Origin: Lactiplantibacillus plajomi
GTDB taxonomy: Bacteria; Bacillota; Bacilli; Lactobacillales; Lactobacillaceae
Reading direction: 5' to 3'
Assembly: GCF_005405405.1 (NCBI RefSeq)
Contig: NZ_BJDZ01000031.1
Coordinates: 1 to 34,194, forward strand
Length of the DNA: 34,194 bases
A program made the position numbers and the translations under genes. The notes beneath the pieces were generated by a model. That model ran no database searches, had not been told where the DNA came from, and worked only from the letters and a program-made list of their open reading frames with translations. Shown here piece after piece: positions 23,376 to 31,133 of the stretch; position 1 is the first letter of the stretch; each line of letters begins with the position of its first letter.

Positions 23376-24185
23376 ATGACTTTGAATTTTATTCAAGTAA
23401 TTCTAGTCGTACTGGTCTCATTTTTAGCTGGTATGGAAGGTATTTTGGATGAATTCCATTTCCATCAACCAGTTGTGGCATGTACGTTAATCGGTTTAGT
23501 AACCGGTCAATTAGTCCCATGTATGATCTTGGGTGGGTCATTACAAATGATTGCCTTAGGTTGGGCCAACATCGGTGCCGCCGTTGCACCCGATGCCGCG
23601 TTAGCTGCCGTTGCTTCCGCAATCATTTTAGTTTTAGGTGGCCAAGGTAAAGCCGGCGTTTCATCAGCCATCGCGATTGCCGTTCCACTGGCCGTTGCTG
23701 GGTTACTCTTAACCATCATCGCCCGGACGTTAGCCACTGCGATCGTTCACGTTATGGATAGAGCCGCTGAAGAAGGTAGCTTTACCAAAATCGACATTTG
23801 GCAATGGATCGCCATCTGCATGCAAGGGTTACGGATTGCCATTCCTGCCGCAGCTATTTTAGCCGTTGGCGCTGGTCCCGTTAAAGCGATGTTGAACGCA
23901 ATGCCTGCTTGGTTGACCGATGGTTTGTCAATCGGTGGTGGGATGGTCGTTGCCGTTGGGTACGCCATGGTTATCAACATGATGGCTTCCCGTGAAATGT
24001 GGCCATTCTTCGCTTTAGGTTTCGTCTTAGCCGCCGTTACACAAATTACTTTGATTGGTTTAGGTGCAATTGGGATTTCCTTAGCCTTGATTTACCTACA
24101 CCTTGAAAAGAGTGGTGGCTCAGGTAACGGTGGTGGTACTGCCAATACTGGTGATCCAGTTGGCGATATCATCGATAAGTATTAG
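23376..24185 (+). CDS. manY: Mannose-class PTS, EIIC component
   Basis: The 269-residue polytopic membrane subunit forms the sugar channel with IID. Typical blocks are GMEGILDEFHFHQPVVACTL and LGGSLQMIALGWANIGAAVA. A long hydrophobic body runs to about 245, followed by a Gly/Ser-rich tail. GGAGG lies 8 bases before the ATG, and the gap to manX is 29 bases. In class IIa-bacteriocin-sensitive species this subunit with IID is the receptor, which is family knowledge and untested here. Confidence 0.96.
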   Translation: MTLNFIQVILVVLVSFLAGMEGILDEFHFHQPVVACTLIGLVTGQLVPCMILGGSLQMIALGWANIGAAVAPDAALAAVASAIILVLGGQGKAGVSSAIAIAVPLAVAGLLLTIIARTLATAIVHVMDRAAEEGSFTKIDIWQWIAICMQGLRIAIPAAAILAVGAGPVKAMLNAMPAWLTDGLSIGGGMVVAVGYAMVINMMASREMWPFFALGFVLAAVTQITLIGLGAIGISLALIYLHLEKSGGSGNGGGTANTGDPVGDIIDKY

Positions 24186-24203
24186 TGAAGGAGGAAAACT
24201 AAA

Positions 24204-25118
24204 ATGGCTGATCAAGTTAAATTATCAAAAAGTGACCGTCGGCGTGTTTGGTGGCGTTCAACGTTCCTCCAAGGTTCATGGAACTATGAACGTATGCAAA
24301 ACGGTGGTTGGGCATACTCATTAATTCCCGCATTAAAGAAATTATATACAACTAAAGAAGACCGGGCCGCTGCTTTGAAGCGTCACTTGGAATTCTTCAA
24401 CACCCATCCTTACGTGGCTTCACCAGTTATCGGGGTTACCTTGGCACTTGAAGAAGAACGTGCTAACGGGGCGCCAATCGATGACGTTGCCATCCAAGGG
24501 GTTAAAGTTGGGATGATGGGTCCGTTAGCCGGTGTTGGTGACCCAGTGTTCTGGTACACGGTTAAGCCAATCGTCGGTGCCTTGGCCGCTTCACTGGCCA
24601 TGGCCGGGAACATCATGGGACCAATCATCTACTTCGTTGTTTGGAACGCCATTCGGATGGGCTTCATGTGGTATACACAGGAATTCGGTTACAAAGCCGG
24701 TTCTAAGATTACTGAAGACATGTCTGGTGGGATCTTACAAGATATTACCAAGGGTGCTTCCATGTTAGGGATGTTCATCTTAGCCGCCTTGATCGAACGG
24801 TGGGTTAACGTGGACTTTAGTCCGGTTAAAGTTTCGACGATCAAGCAATCCAAGGGTGCGTTCATTGACTGGGCCAACTTACCTTCCGGTGGTGAAGGCA
24901 TCAAGAAAGCCTTGGTTGAACAACAAGCCGGCTTGTCACTTGATAAGTACAAGACCACGACGTTGCAAGATAACTTGAACGACTTAATTCCAGGGTTGGC
25001 CGCGTTACTCTTGACCTTCCTCTGCATGTGGTTACTGAAGAAGAAAGTTTCACCAATCGTCATTATCTTAGGCCTCTTCGTATTTGGGGTTGTAATGCAC
25101 GTGCTTGGTGTGATGTAA
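24204..25118 (+). CDS. manZ: Mannose-class PTS, EIID component
   Basis: The 304-residue membrane subunit pairs with ManY. It has the EIID blocks SWNYERMQNGGWAYSLIPAL, FFNTHPYVASPVIGVTLALE and KVGMMGPLAGVGDPVFWYT. A hydrophobic C-terminus follows (two or more helices from about 265 on). AAGGAGG precedes ATG 24204, and the gap to manY is 18 bases. The last gene of the sigma-54-driven transcript is followed by a hairpin at 25142. Confidence 0.96.
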   Translation: MADQVKLSKSDRRRVWWRSTFLQGSWNYERMQNGGWAYSLIPALKKLYTTKEDRAAALKRHLEFFNTHPYVASPVIGVTLALEEERANGAPIDDVAIQGVKVGMMGPLAGVGDPVFWYTVKPIVGALAASLAMAGNIMGPIIYFVVWNAIRMGFMWYTQEFGYKAGSKITEDMSGGILQDITKGASMLGMFILAALIERWVNVDFSPVKVSTIKQSKGAFIDWANLPSGGEGIKKALVEQQAGLSLDKYKTTTLQDNLNDLIPGLAALLLTFLCMWLLKKKVSPIVIILGLFVFGVVMHVLGVM

Positions 25119-25141
25119 GCAGTGATTCAGTCTGAGTCACG

Positions 25142-25180
25142 GACGAAGGGGTGGACTCGCAGAGTTCATCCCTTTTCGTC
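25142..25180 (+). terminator. Hairpin after manZ
   Basis: GACGAAGGGGTGGACTC pairs imperfectly with AGTTCATCCCTTTTCGTC. The T content is within the 3' arm and no long T-run follows. A smaller hairpin (25122-25140) lies just before. It may stop or only attenuate the manXYZ transcript before manO. Confidence 0.55.
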
Positions 25181-25183
25181 ACT

Positions 25184-25212
25184 TTGCATCCTGGCGGTCG
25201 GCGCCGTATAAT
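25184..25212 (+). promoter_or_regulatory. Sigma-70-type promoter of manO
   Basis: TTGCAT at 25184-25189 and a perfect TATAAT at 25207-25212 are separated by 17 bp. So manO has its own vegetative promoter, apart from the sigma-54 promoter of manXYZ. Confidence 0.8.
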
Positions 25213-25246
25213 CGGTGTAAACGAGAAAAGAAATGGAGTTAATCGA

Positions 25247-25627
25247 ATGGTTCAATCACTCAATCACAAAGTTGATTTGGTCATGGATGGCAACTCCCAC
25301 ATGGGTTTGACCGATTATGGCAAGATTATGGTCGGTGACAAGGGGTTCGAATTTTACGATGACCGAAACGTTAAGAATTATATTCAGATTCCGTGGACCG
25401 AAGTGGAACGGGTCGTCGTTTCCGTGATGTTTCGCGGCAAGTGGATCCCCCGGTTTGCCTTTAAGACCAAGAAAAATGGGATGTTCACCTTCTCATCGAA
25501 GGATCCTAAACGGGTGTTACGGGCGGTGCGTCAGTACATCGAACCGGAGCGCATTGTCAAGTCGCTGACCTTTTTCCAAGTGTTACGGCGGTCGTTCAAG
25601 CGTAAGGGCGACAATTATTTGAAATAA
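25247..25627 (+). CDS. manO: DUF956-family protein ManO
   Basis: A 126-residue soluble protein with the DUF956 pattern DLVMDGNSHMGLTDYGKIMVGDKGFEFYDD and a PH-like set of strands, then a basic C-terminal helix. DUF956 genes follow mannose PTS operons throughout Lactobacillales. By family it is thought to regulate the Man PTS, but the mechanism is not settled. GGAG lies 9 bases before ATG 25247. An in-frame extension upstream to 25151 would run through its own promoter and is rejected. Confidence 0.88.
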   Translation: MVQSLNHKVDLVMDGNSHMGLTDYGKIMVGDKGFEFYDDRNVKNYIQIPWTEVERVVVSVMFRGKWIPRFAFKTKKNGMFTFSSKDPKRVLRAVRQYIEPERIVKSLTFFQVLRRSFKRKGDNYLK

Positions 25628-25632
25628 TGATG

Positions 25633-25669
25633 AGTGAGCAACTGGATCCTAGTCTGGTTGCTCACTTTT
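25633..25669 (+). terminator. Terminator after manO
   Basis: The stem GTGAGCAAC/GTTGCTCAC, with a loop of about 15 bases, is followed by TTTTC. Confidence 0.8.
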
Positions 25670-25717
25670 CAATTGCTCCTGTAACCGGTCCCAAAAAAGC
25701 CGTTGATTTCAAGAATA

Positions 25718-25756
25718 TTGATAGTGTGTTAATACACTGTGTGGTAAGATTAAAAT
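25718..25756 (+). promoter_or_regulatory. ManR-motif site at the probable manR promoter
   Basis: TTGATAGTG at 25718-25726 belongs to the repeated motif of the man promoters. AGTGT and ACACT within 25723-25738 form an inverted repeat. A weak sigma-70 promoter (TTAATA at 25729, 16 bp, TAAAAT at 25751) overlaps it. No sigma-54 promoter is seen here, so a bound ManR would more likely repress or modulate than activate. Confidence 0.4.
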
Positions 25757-25806
25757 TAATTGACAAAACGATGGGATAATTTTCGGTCAGAAAAGGAGTG
25801 GCGCAG

Positions 25807-28644
25807 TTGACCAGAAAAGCACGGATTTTTGAGTACCTTTGCCAGCACGGTAAGCAGGCGGGGCTAACAACTGAAGAAGTGGCTAACGGGCTGATGCTGG
25901 CGCGTTCGAACGTCAGTAAGGAGTTGAATACGTTGGTCCGTGAAGGTCAGTTGATCAAATCAACTGGACGACCGGTCCGCTACGAACTACAGCCCACAAC
26001 GGCCCCGGTTTCAGACGCAGCCAGGGCGCCACGTAGCGTTTCGGATAGCGTTTCAGCAACCGCAACCACGGCGGCCCGAACCAAGCCGGACGCCTTTGAC
26101 CGGATGATTGGCGCCCATGAAAGTCTATCAAACCAAGTTGAACAGGCCAAGGCGGCTATTTTATACCCGCCGCGGGGGCTGAACACCTTAATTATTGGAC
26201 CGACCGGGTCGGGGAAGACGTACTTTGCTAACGCGATGTATCGCTTTGCGGATAATCAGGACGTATTGACCGATTCGCAAGGCTTGATCACGTTTAACTG
26301 CGCGGATTACGCGCATAACCCGGAATTACTGATGTCACACCTATTCGGCTACGTTAAGGGCTCGTTTACCGGGGCTAACGAGGATAAGGACGGCCTGATT
26401 CAGCAGGCGGACGGTGGCATGCTCTTCTTGGATGAAGTGCACCGGTTACCACCGGAAGGTCAGGAAATGATCTTCTACTTTATGGACCACGGCACTTATT
26501 CGCGCTTGGGTGAAACCGCCAAGAGTCACCATGCCAATGTCCGACTGGTCTGTGCCACGACTGAAGACCCAGAAAGTACGTTGTTGCAAACTTTCGTTCG
26601 GCGGATTCCGATTACGATTCAGCTACCGGCGTTCAATAACCGTTCGGCTCAGGAACGGCTGGAGCTACTGAAGGCCTTACTTTCACTCGAAGCAAACCGG
26701 ATCGATAAGCAGATCAAGCTCACGGAGGACGTGGTCCAGGCTTTGCTAGGGTCGGTCACGTTTGGGAACGTCGGTCAGTTGAAGTCGAACATCCAACTAG
26801 TTTGTGCCCAGGGCTTCGTCAACAGTATCGAAAATGATAGTGAAATTACGATTACGATGGACGACCTGCCCCAAAATATCCGGAGTGGGCTAATGACGGT
26901 GGCGTCAAACCGCCACGAACTCGGCGCCATTTCGGAATTACTGGACCCGGTCTTGATTGTTAAACCGAACGACGGCCCGACGCCGGTCCGCAATAAGGAC
27001 GACAACTACGAGTTACCGTATAACCTTTACGAAATTATTGGTGATAAGGCGGCCCTACTACGCCGAGAAGGGTTGGATAAGGAGCACATCAACCGCTTCA
27101 TTACCACCGACATTAACTTACACTTAAAGTCCTTTTATAAGCAGACCAAGCTGGAAGTGGCACCGGAAAATAAGTTAGCTGAAATCGTTGATCAGGACGT
27201 CATCGACTTCACCAAGACCGCGCAAGCGACGATTCAGGACATGCTCGGCTATAATTTTAAAGATAACTTTATTTACGCCGTTAGTTTACACATCAGTTCC
27301 TTTATCAAGCGGATTCAGGCCGGTAAACCGATGCGCCAGATGAGTGCCGACATGTTGGCCATGGTTAAGGAATATCCGGCTGAGATTAAGGCGGCAACGA
27401 CTTTAAAACGGGGACTGGAGGAACGTTACCACTTCCCGATTCCACGCTCCGAAGTTTACTACCTGGCTATTTTATTGATCTCACTAAAATCGATGCAGTT
27501 AAACGGTAAGGTCGGCGTCTTAGTGGCGGCACACGGGATGAGTACGGCCACTTCGATGACCCAGGTGGTCGGACAACTGTTGGACGATTACGACGTTTCG
27601 GCCTTCGACATGCCGTTAGATATGGATCCCAACGTGGCGTACACCCACATTAAGAAACGGGTACAAAAGCTCGATGCCGGTAACGGTGTTTTGTTACTCG
27701 TTGACATGGGGTCGCTGACGACCTTTGGCGAACGGATTCAGGACGAAACCGGGATTGCGATTCGCACGATTGACATGGTTACGACGCCGGTTGTACTGGA
27801 AGCGGTTCGAAAAGCCAGCCTGATCGACAGTAATTTGGACTCGATTTTTCATGAACTGGTTGGGTTTAAAGGGTACTCGCGAATCTCACGCGGGCGCTTA
27901 CCGGAAAGCCAGCCAGCAGCTCCCGTCACGACGGACACGGCGGCCACCACTGACGAACAGCGCGCTATCGTCGCAATTTGCGCAACCGGGGTCGGAACCG
28001 CCGAGCGAATCAAAACGATTCTGGATAGCCTATTGGCTCAGAATTTTATCGAAGGCATCAGTGTCTTCCCGGTTTCGGTGGTTGAGATGGCGGACCGGCT
28101 AGCTCAAATTAGCCAGAATTACCGGATTATTGCGGCGACTGGCATTGCTAAGCCGGACTTAGACGTCCCGTTCATTTCACTTGAGGAATTACTCCAGGGC
28201 GGGGGCGAAAAGTTTATTGACCAACTGGCGACCGGATTGGACGCGCCCCAAAGTAAGGTCGTGGAAAACCAGGAACTAACGCCCGAATTATGTGAACGTT
28301 ACTTGGGTGATTACTTTACCTTCTTGAACCCGCGTAAGCTAACGACGATTTTATGGCAGTACAGTCAAACGATTGCCAATCACATGACGGAGACGATGAG
28401 TAACGCCTTTCGCATCGATTTAATTATGCACTTGGCGGGGGCGTTGGAACGAACGGCCATCAAGGATGACATCTCGGCACCGGACGAAGAATTACCTAGC
28501 ATTAAGACGTCGACGTGGTACCCGGTTGTCCAGACGGCCAATCAACAAATTCAAAACCAACTGCAACTGACTTTTTCAGCGGCAGAAAACTATTACATTG
28601 TGCAATTGTTGGAAACGCACCAGGCGCAAGTGATGCCCAGTTGA
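25807..28644 (+). CDS. manR: LevR/ManR-type sigma-54-dependent activator with PTS regulation domains
   Basis: The 945-residue activator drives the sigma-54 promoters of the man genes. In order, it has an N-terminal winged helix (1-60) and an AAA+ domain with Walker A GPTGSGKT at 131-138, the sigma-54 contact loop GSFTGA at 185-190 and Walker B GGMLFLDE at 203-210. PRD1 is at about 430-540. An EIIA-Man-like domain carries H576 (AAHGMS). An EIIB-Gat-like domain carries C725 (ICATGVG), and PRD2 is at about 820-940. PTS phosphorylation of these sites should set activity. The TTG at 25807 is 8 bases after GGAG; the in-frame GTG at 25798 overlaps that site. The gene lies between manO and the IIA-IIB pair. 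Confidence 0.93.
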   Translation: MTRKARIFEYLCQHGKQAGLTTEEVANGLMLARSNVSKELNTLVREGQLIKSTGRPVRYELQPTTAPVSDAARAPRSVSDSVSATATTAARTKPDAFDRMIGAHESLSNQVEQAKAAILYPPRGLNTLIIGPTGSGKTYFANAMYRFADNQDVLTDSQGLITFNCADYAHNPELLMSHLFGYVKGSFTGANEDKDGLIQQADGGMLFLDEVHRLPPEGQEMIFYFMDHGTYSRLGETAKSHHANVRLVCATTEDPESTLLQTFVRRIPITIQLPAFNNRSAQERLELLKALLSLEANRIDKQIKLTEDVVQALLGSVTFGNVGQLKSNIQLVCAQGFVNSIENDSEITITMDDLPQNIRSGLMTVASNRHELGAISELLDPVLIVKPNDGPTPVRNKDDNYELPYNLYEIIGDKAALLRREGLDKEHINRFITTDINLHLKSFYKQTKLEVAPENKLAEIVDQDVIDFTKTAQATIQDMLGYNFKDNFIYAVSLHISSFIKRIQAGKPMRQMSADMLAMVKEYPAEIKAATTLKRGLEERYHFPIPRSEVYYLAILLISLKSMQLNGKVGVLVAAHGMSTATSMTQVVGQLLDDYDVSAFDMPLDMDPNVAYTHIKKRVQKLDAGNGVLLLVDMGSLTTFGERIQDETGIAIRTIDMVTTPVVLEAVRKASLIDSNLDSIFHELVGFKGYSRISRGRLPESQPAAPVTTDTAATTDEQRAIVAICATGVGTAERIKTILDSLLAQNFIEGISVFPVSVVEMADRLAQISQNYRIIAATGIAKPDLDVPFISLEELLQGGGEKFIDQLATGLDAPQSKVVENQELTPELCERYLGDYFTFLNPRKLTTILWQYSQTIANHMTETMSNAFRIDLIMHLAGALERTAIKDDISAPDEELPSIKTSTWYPVVQTANQQIQNQLQLTFSAAENYYIVQLLETHQAQVMPS

Positions 28645-28669
28645 TACACTAACTGGCATGATTTTTGCA
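28641..28669 (+). promoter_or_regulatory. Sigma-54 promoter of the IIA-IIB pair, with a ManR-type motif
   Basis: TGGCATGATTTTTGCA at 28654-28669 matches the -24/-12 consensus, with GG and GC 10 bp apart. TTGATACAC at 28641-28649 is identical to the site at 22149. It lies only 4 bases upstream of the -24 box and overlaps the manR stop codon. Confidence 0.88.
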
Positions 28670-28710
28670 CCAATAAGGGTGAAGGCGTTCTGAAAAGAAG
28701 GAGGGATTGC

Positions 28711-29127
28711 ATGTTAGCGTTTGTCGTAGTGAGCCACGGTGAATTTGCTAAGGGCGTGGTTCAATCGTCCTACATGATTTTTGGCAGTCAGGAGAAGGTT
28801 CAGGTAGTGACGTTTCAGCTGGATGATGAACCGGAAACCTTGGTTCAAAAGTTGACCGCGGCGGTCGATCGGTTCGATGCTGATGATCAAGTGCTGTTCA
28901 TGGTCGATTTGTGGGGCGGCTCGCCGTTTAACGCCGCTGCCCGAATCGTCGCCGAAAATACCGAGCGGATGGGGTTAATCACCGGCTTAAACTTACCAAT
29001 GCTGATTGAAGCGTACACGGTCCGCGATAAACCGCTGGATGAGGTGATTGCCCACCTCGAGGAGACGGGTAAAATCGGGATTAAACACTTAGATTTATTA
29101 CAGGATGAAGAAGGGGCGTCGCGATGA
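28711..29127 (+). CDS. Mannose-class PTS, stand-alone EIIA protein
   Basis: A 138-residue cytoplasmic phosphocarrier that closely resembles the first half of ManX, with the phosphorylated H9 in VSHGEFAKG and the MVDLWGGSPFN block. It is a separate chain here rather than fused to IIB. There is no IIC or IID gene next to it, so it cannot form a transporter alone. The layout recalls Listeria MpoA, which reports to ManR. AGGAGGG precedes the ATG. Its stop overlaps the IIB start (ATGA). Confidence 0.92.
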   Translation: MLAFVVVSHGEFAKGVVQSSYMIFGSQEKVQVVTFQLDDEPETLVQKLTAAVDRFDADDQVLFMVDLWGGSPFNAAARIVAENTERMGLITGLNLPMLIEAYTVRDKPLDEVIAHLEETGKIGIKHLDLLQDEEGASR

Positions 29128-29639
29128 CGATGGACGTTCGCTTAGCCCGTATTGATAGCCGGCTACTGCACGGGCAGGTCGCGACCGTCTGGACGAAGAC
29201 TGTCAATCCGAACCGGATTCTGGTGGTTTCGGACGTCGTGGCTCACGACCCGCTGCGCAAGACCTTAATTGTGCAAGCGGCGCCGCCGGGTGTGCGGGCT
29301 AACGTTATTACGGTGGATAAAATGATTGCAATTTATCGGAACCCGCTCTTTGACGACGTACGGCCACTGGTGTTGACCGATACGCCACAGAACATGGCCC
29401 GCTTAGTTGCCGGCGGTCTTGATTTTAGTGCGACCGGGGTCGATATTGGCAGCTTAGCGTATTCCGCTGGCATGGTGATGGTCACCAACGCGATTGCCAT
29501 CGGTCAGGCGGAGGCTGACGCCTTGTACGCGTTACAGGCGGCCGGCTTACGGATCTTTGCGCAGAAGGTGCCGACTGACAAGCGGGTTGACGTGATGCCG
29601 TTATTGGCTAAAAAGGGGTTCGAGGCACCGATTAATTAA
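29124..29639 (+). CDS. Mannose-class PTS, stand-alone EIIB protein
   Basis: A 171-residue cytoplasmic phosphocarrier with the IIB phosphorylation site H16 in DSRLLHGQV and the family's NPNRILVVSD and VPTDKR blocks. It resembles the second half of ManX. Translation is coupled to the IIA gene by an ATGA overlap. A second ATG at 29130 would shorten it by two residues. With no IIC/IID, it may phosphorylate ManR or borrow the ManYZ membrane complex. A terminator follows. Confidence 0.92.
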   Translation: MTMDVRLARIDSRLLHGQVATVWTKTVNPNRILVVSDVVAHDPLRKTLIVQAAPPGVRANVITVDKMIAIYRNPLFDDVRPLVLTDTPQNMARLVAGGLDFSATGVDIGSLAYSAGMVMVTNAIAIGQAEADALYALQAAGLRIFAQKVPTDKRVDVMPLLAKKGFEAPIN

Positions 29640-29682
29640 CTAACCGACCGTCGCACCAATCAGATTATAAGGATTTACCTAA

Positions 29683-29716
29683 AAAAGACGTGCGGTGCTT
29701 TGACCGCGCGTCTTTT
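29683..29716 (+). terminator. Terminator after the IIA-IIB pair
   Basis: A 14-bp stem (29683-29696 with 29703-29716, one G-T pair) ends in TTTTA. Confidence 0.85.
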
Positions 29717-29770
29717 ATTGATAAAATTAGCATAATAGACTTAATAACGAAAAACGGAGGAATCGGCAAC

Positions 29771-30742
29771 ATGCCAACTTATACAAAACTTGTGGCGATG
29801 GGCCAGTACGTCCCGGAACGGATTGTGACCAACGACGAATTAGCGACCATCATGGATACTAGTGATGAATGGATTCAAAGTCATACCGGGATCAAAACCC
29901 GCCGCTTTGCGATGAACGGTGAAAACACCTCCGATTTAGCGACTGAAGTGGCCCAGCAGCTATTACAAAAAAGTGGCTTAGCCGCTACGGCAATCGACCT
30001 GATCATTGTCACGACGATTACGCCGGACGCGTTAACCCCAGCGACGGCCTGCATCGTCCAACGCAACGTTGGCGCCAGTAACGCCTTTGCTTTTGATATG
30101 AGTGCGGCCTGTGCCGGGTTTACGTTCGGCTTGGCAACCGCGGATAAGTTTATTCGTAGCGGTCAGTATCAAAACGTGATGGTGATCAGTGCCGAAGTTA
30201 ACTCTAAAATGATGGATTTTAAGGACCGAACGGCGGCCGTCTTTTTTGGTGATGGTGCCGGCGGGGCGTTGCTACAAGCAACCGAGGACCCGCATGAAAA
30301 TAATTTGATTGCCGAAAAGTTGCAAACTCAGGGTAATCCCGAAGTCATCCATTCCGGCCGTGTGCAACCGATCACAACGGTGGCGGCGACGAATTATCCG
30401 CAGACCGACGCCTTTTATCAGAATGGGCGCGAGGTTTTCCAGTTCGCAACGACGGTCGTTCCTGAACAGATGCGCGGTTTGCTGGCAAGCGCTGGTTACC
30501 GGCCCGATGACTTACAATACGTGATTTGTCACCAGGCTAATTTACGAATTATTGAAAAAATTGCGGCGACCCTGGCCTTACCAATGACGAAGTTTCCACA
30601 CAACGTTGAGGATCTGGGAAACACCTCGTCCGCCGGTGTCGCGATGGCACTGGCCGGCGTTTTTGACCAGGTGAACGGTCCGACCTTGTTAACTGCATTT
30701 GGCGGTGGCTTAGCGTACGGTTCCGTCTTGATTAAAAAGTAG
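29771..30742 (+). CDS. fabH: Beta-ketoacyl-ACP synthase III
   Basis: The 323-residue enzyme starts fatty-acid chains by condensing acetyl-CoA with malonyl-ACP. The catalytic triad is visible: C114 in SAACAGF, H254 in CHQANLR and N284 in LGNTSSAG. The N-terminal SDEWIQSHTGIKTRR block is typical. GGAGG at 29756-29760 supports ATG 29771. A possible promoter is TTGATA at 29718, 17 bp, TTAATA at 29741. It heads an operon with all four acetyl-CoA carboxylase subunits. The usual companions acpP, fabD, fabG, fabF and fabZ are absent here, so it may be a second, partial fatty-acid cluster. Confidence 0.95.
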   Translation: MPTYTKLVAMGQYVPERIVTNDELATIMDTSDEWIQSHTGIKTRRFAMNGENTSDLATEVAQQLLQKSGLAATAIDLIIVTTITPDALTPATACIVQRNVGASNAFAFDMSAACAGFTFGLATADKFIRSGQYQNVMVISAEVNSKMMDFKDRTAAVFFGDGAGGALLQATEDPHENNLIAEKLQTQGNPEVIHSGRVQPITTVAATNYPQTDAFYQNGREVFQFATTVVPEQMRGLLASAGYRPDDLQYVICHQANLRIIEKIAATLALPMTKFPHNVEDLGNTSSAGVAMALAGVFDQVNGPTLLTAFGGGLAYGSVLIKK

Positions 30743-30751
30743 GAGGGCACG

Positions 30752-31132
30752 ATGGATTTAAAGGATTTAGACCGGCTGGTTGAGAAGTACGCGCACGAGG
30801 GCTTTCAACAAATTCGCGTTAAGGCCGGCGATTTAGAAATTGAAGTGCAGCGGCCGTCTGCGCCGGTTAAACCGGTGTCGTCCGAACCGACCGCGCCAAC
30901 GAGCAAACTAACAACAATTAAAAGTCCGATGGTCGGCGTCGTGCACTTAGCAGACGAATTAACGGTGGGGCAACCGGTTGCGGCTGGTCAGGAACTGGCC
31001 CAAATCGAAAGCATGAAACTGTTTAACCCGCTGAAAAGTCCGGTTGCTGGAACGGTAGCGGCCATTTTAGTAACGGATAACGCCGCCGTGGAGTACGATC
31101 AACCGCTCATTGAACTTCGAAAGGATCGGTAG
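30752..31132 (+). CDS. accB: Biotin carboxyl carrier protein of acetyl-CoA carboxylase
   Basis: A 126-residue carrier. The N-terminal helix and strand (DLDRLVEKYAHEGFQQIRVK) is typical of AccB. A short Pro/Thr-rich linker lies at about 35-55. The biotinyl domain (57-126) has the lysine K89 in ESMKLFN. The usual motif is EAMKLMN, so two neighbours of the biotinyl lysine differ. It is shorter than many AccB proteins because of the short linker. AGGAGG precedes the ATG, 9 bases after fabH. Confidence 0.93.
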   Translation: MDLKDLDRLVEKYAHEGFQQIRVKAGDLEIEVQRPSAPVKPVSSEPTAPTSKLTTIKSPMVGVVHLADELTVGQPVAAGQELAQIESMKLFNPLKSPVAGTVAAILVTDNAAVEYDQPLIELRKDR

Positions 31133-31133
31133 T

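Noticed and set aside
28641-28660. manR terminator
   Set aside because: The bases after the manR stop hold the ManR-type motif and the sigma-54 promoter; no stem with a T-run is present.
29718-29770. FabT or FapR operator upstream of fabH
   Set aside because: The segment is A+T-rich but has no palindrome resembling the known FabT or FapR sites.
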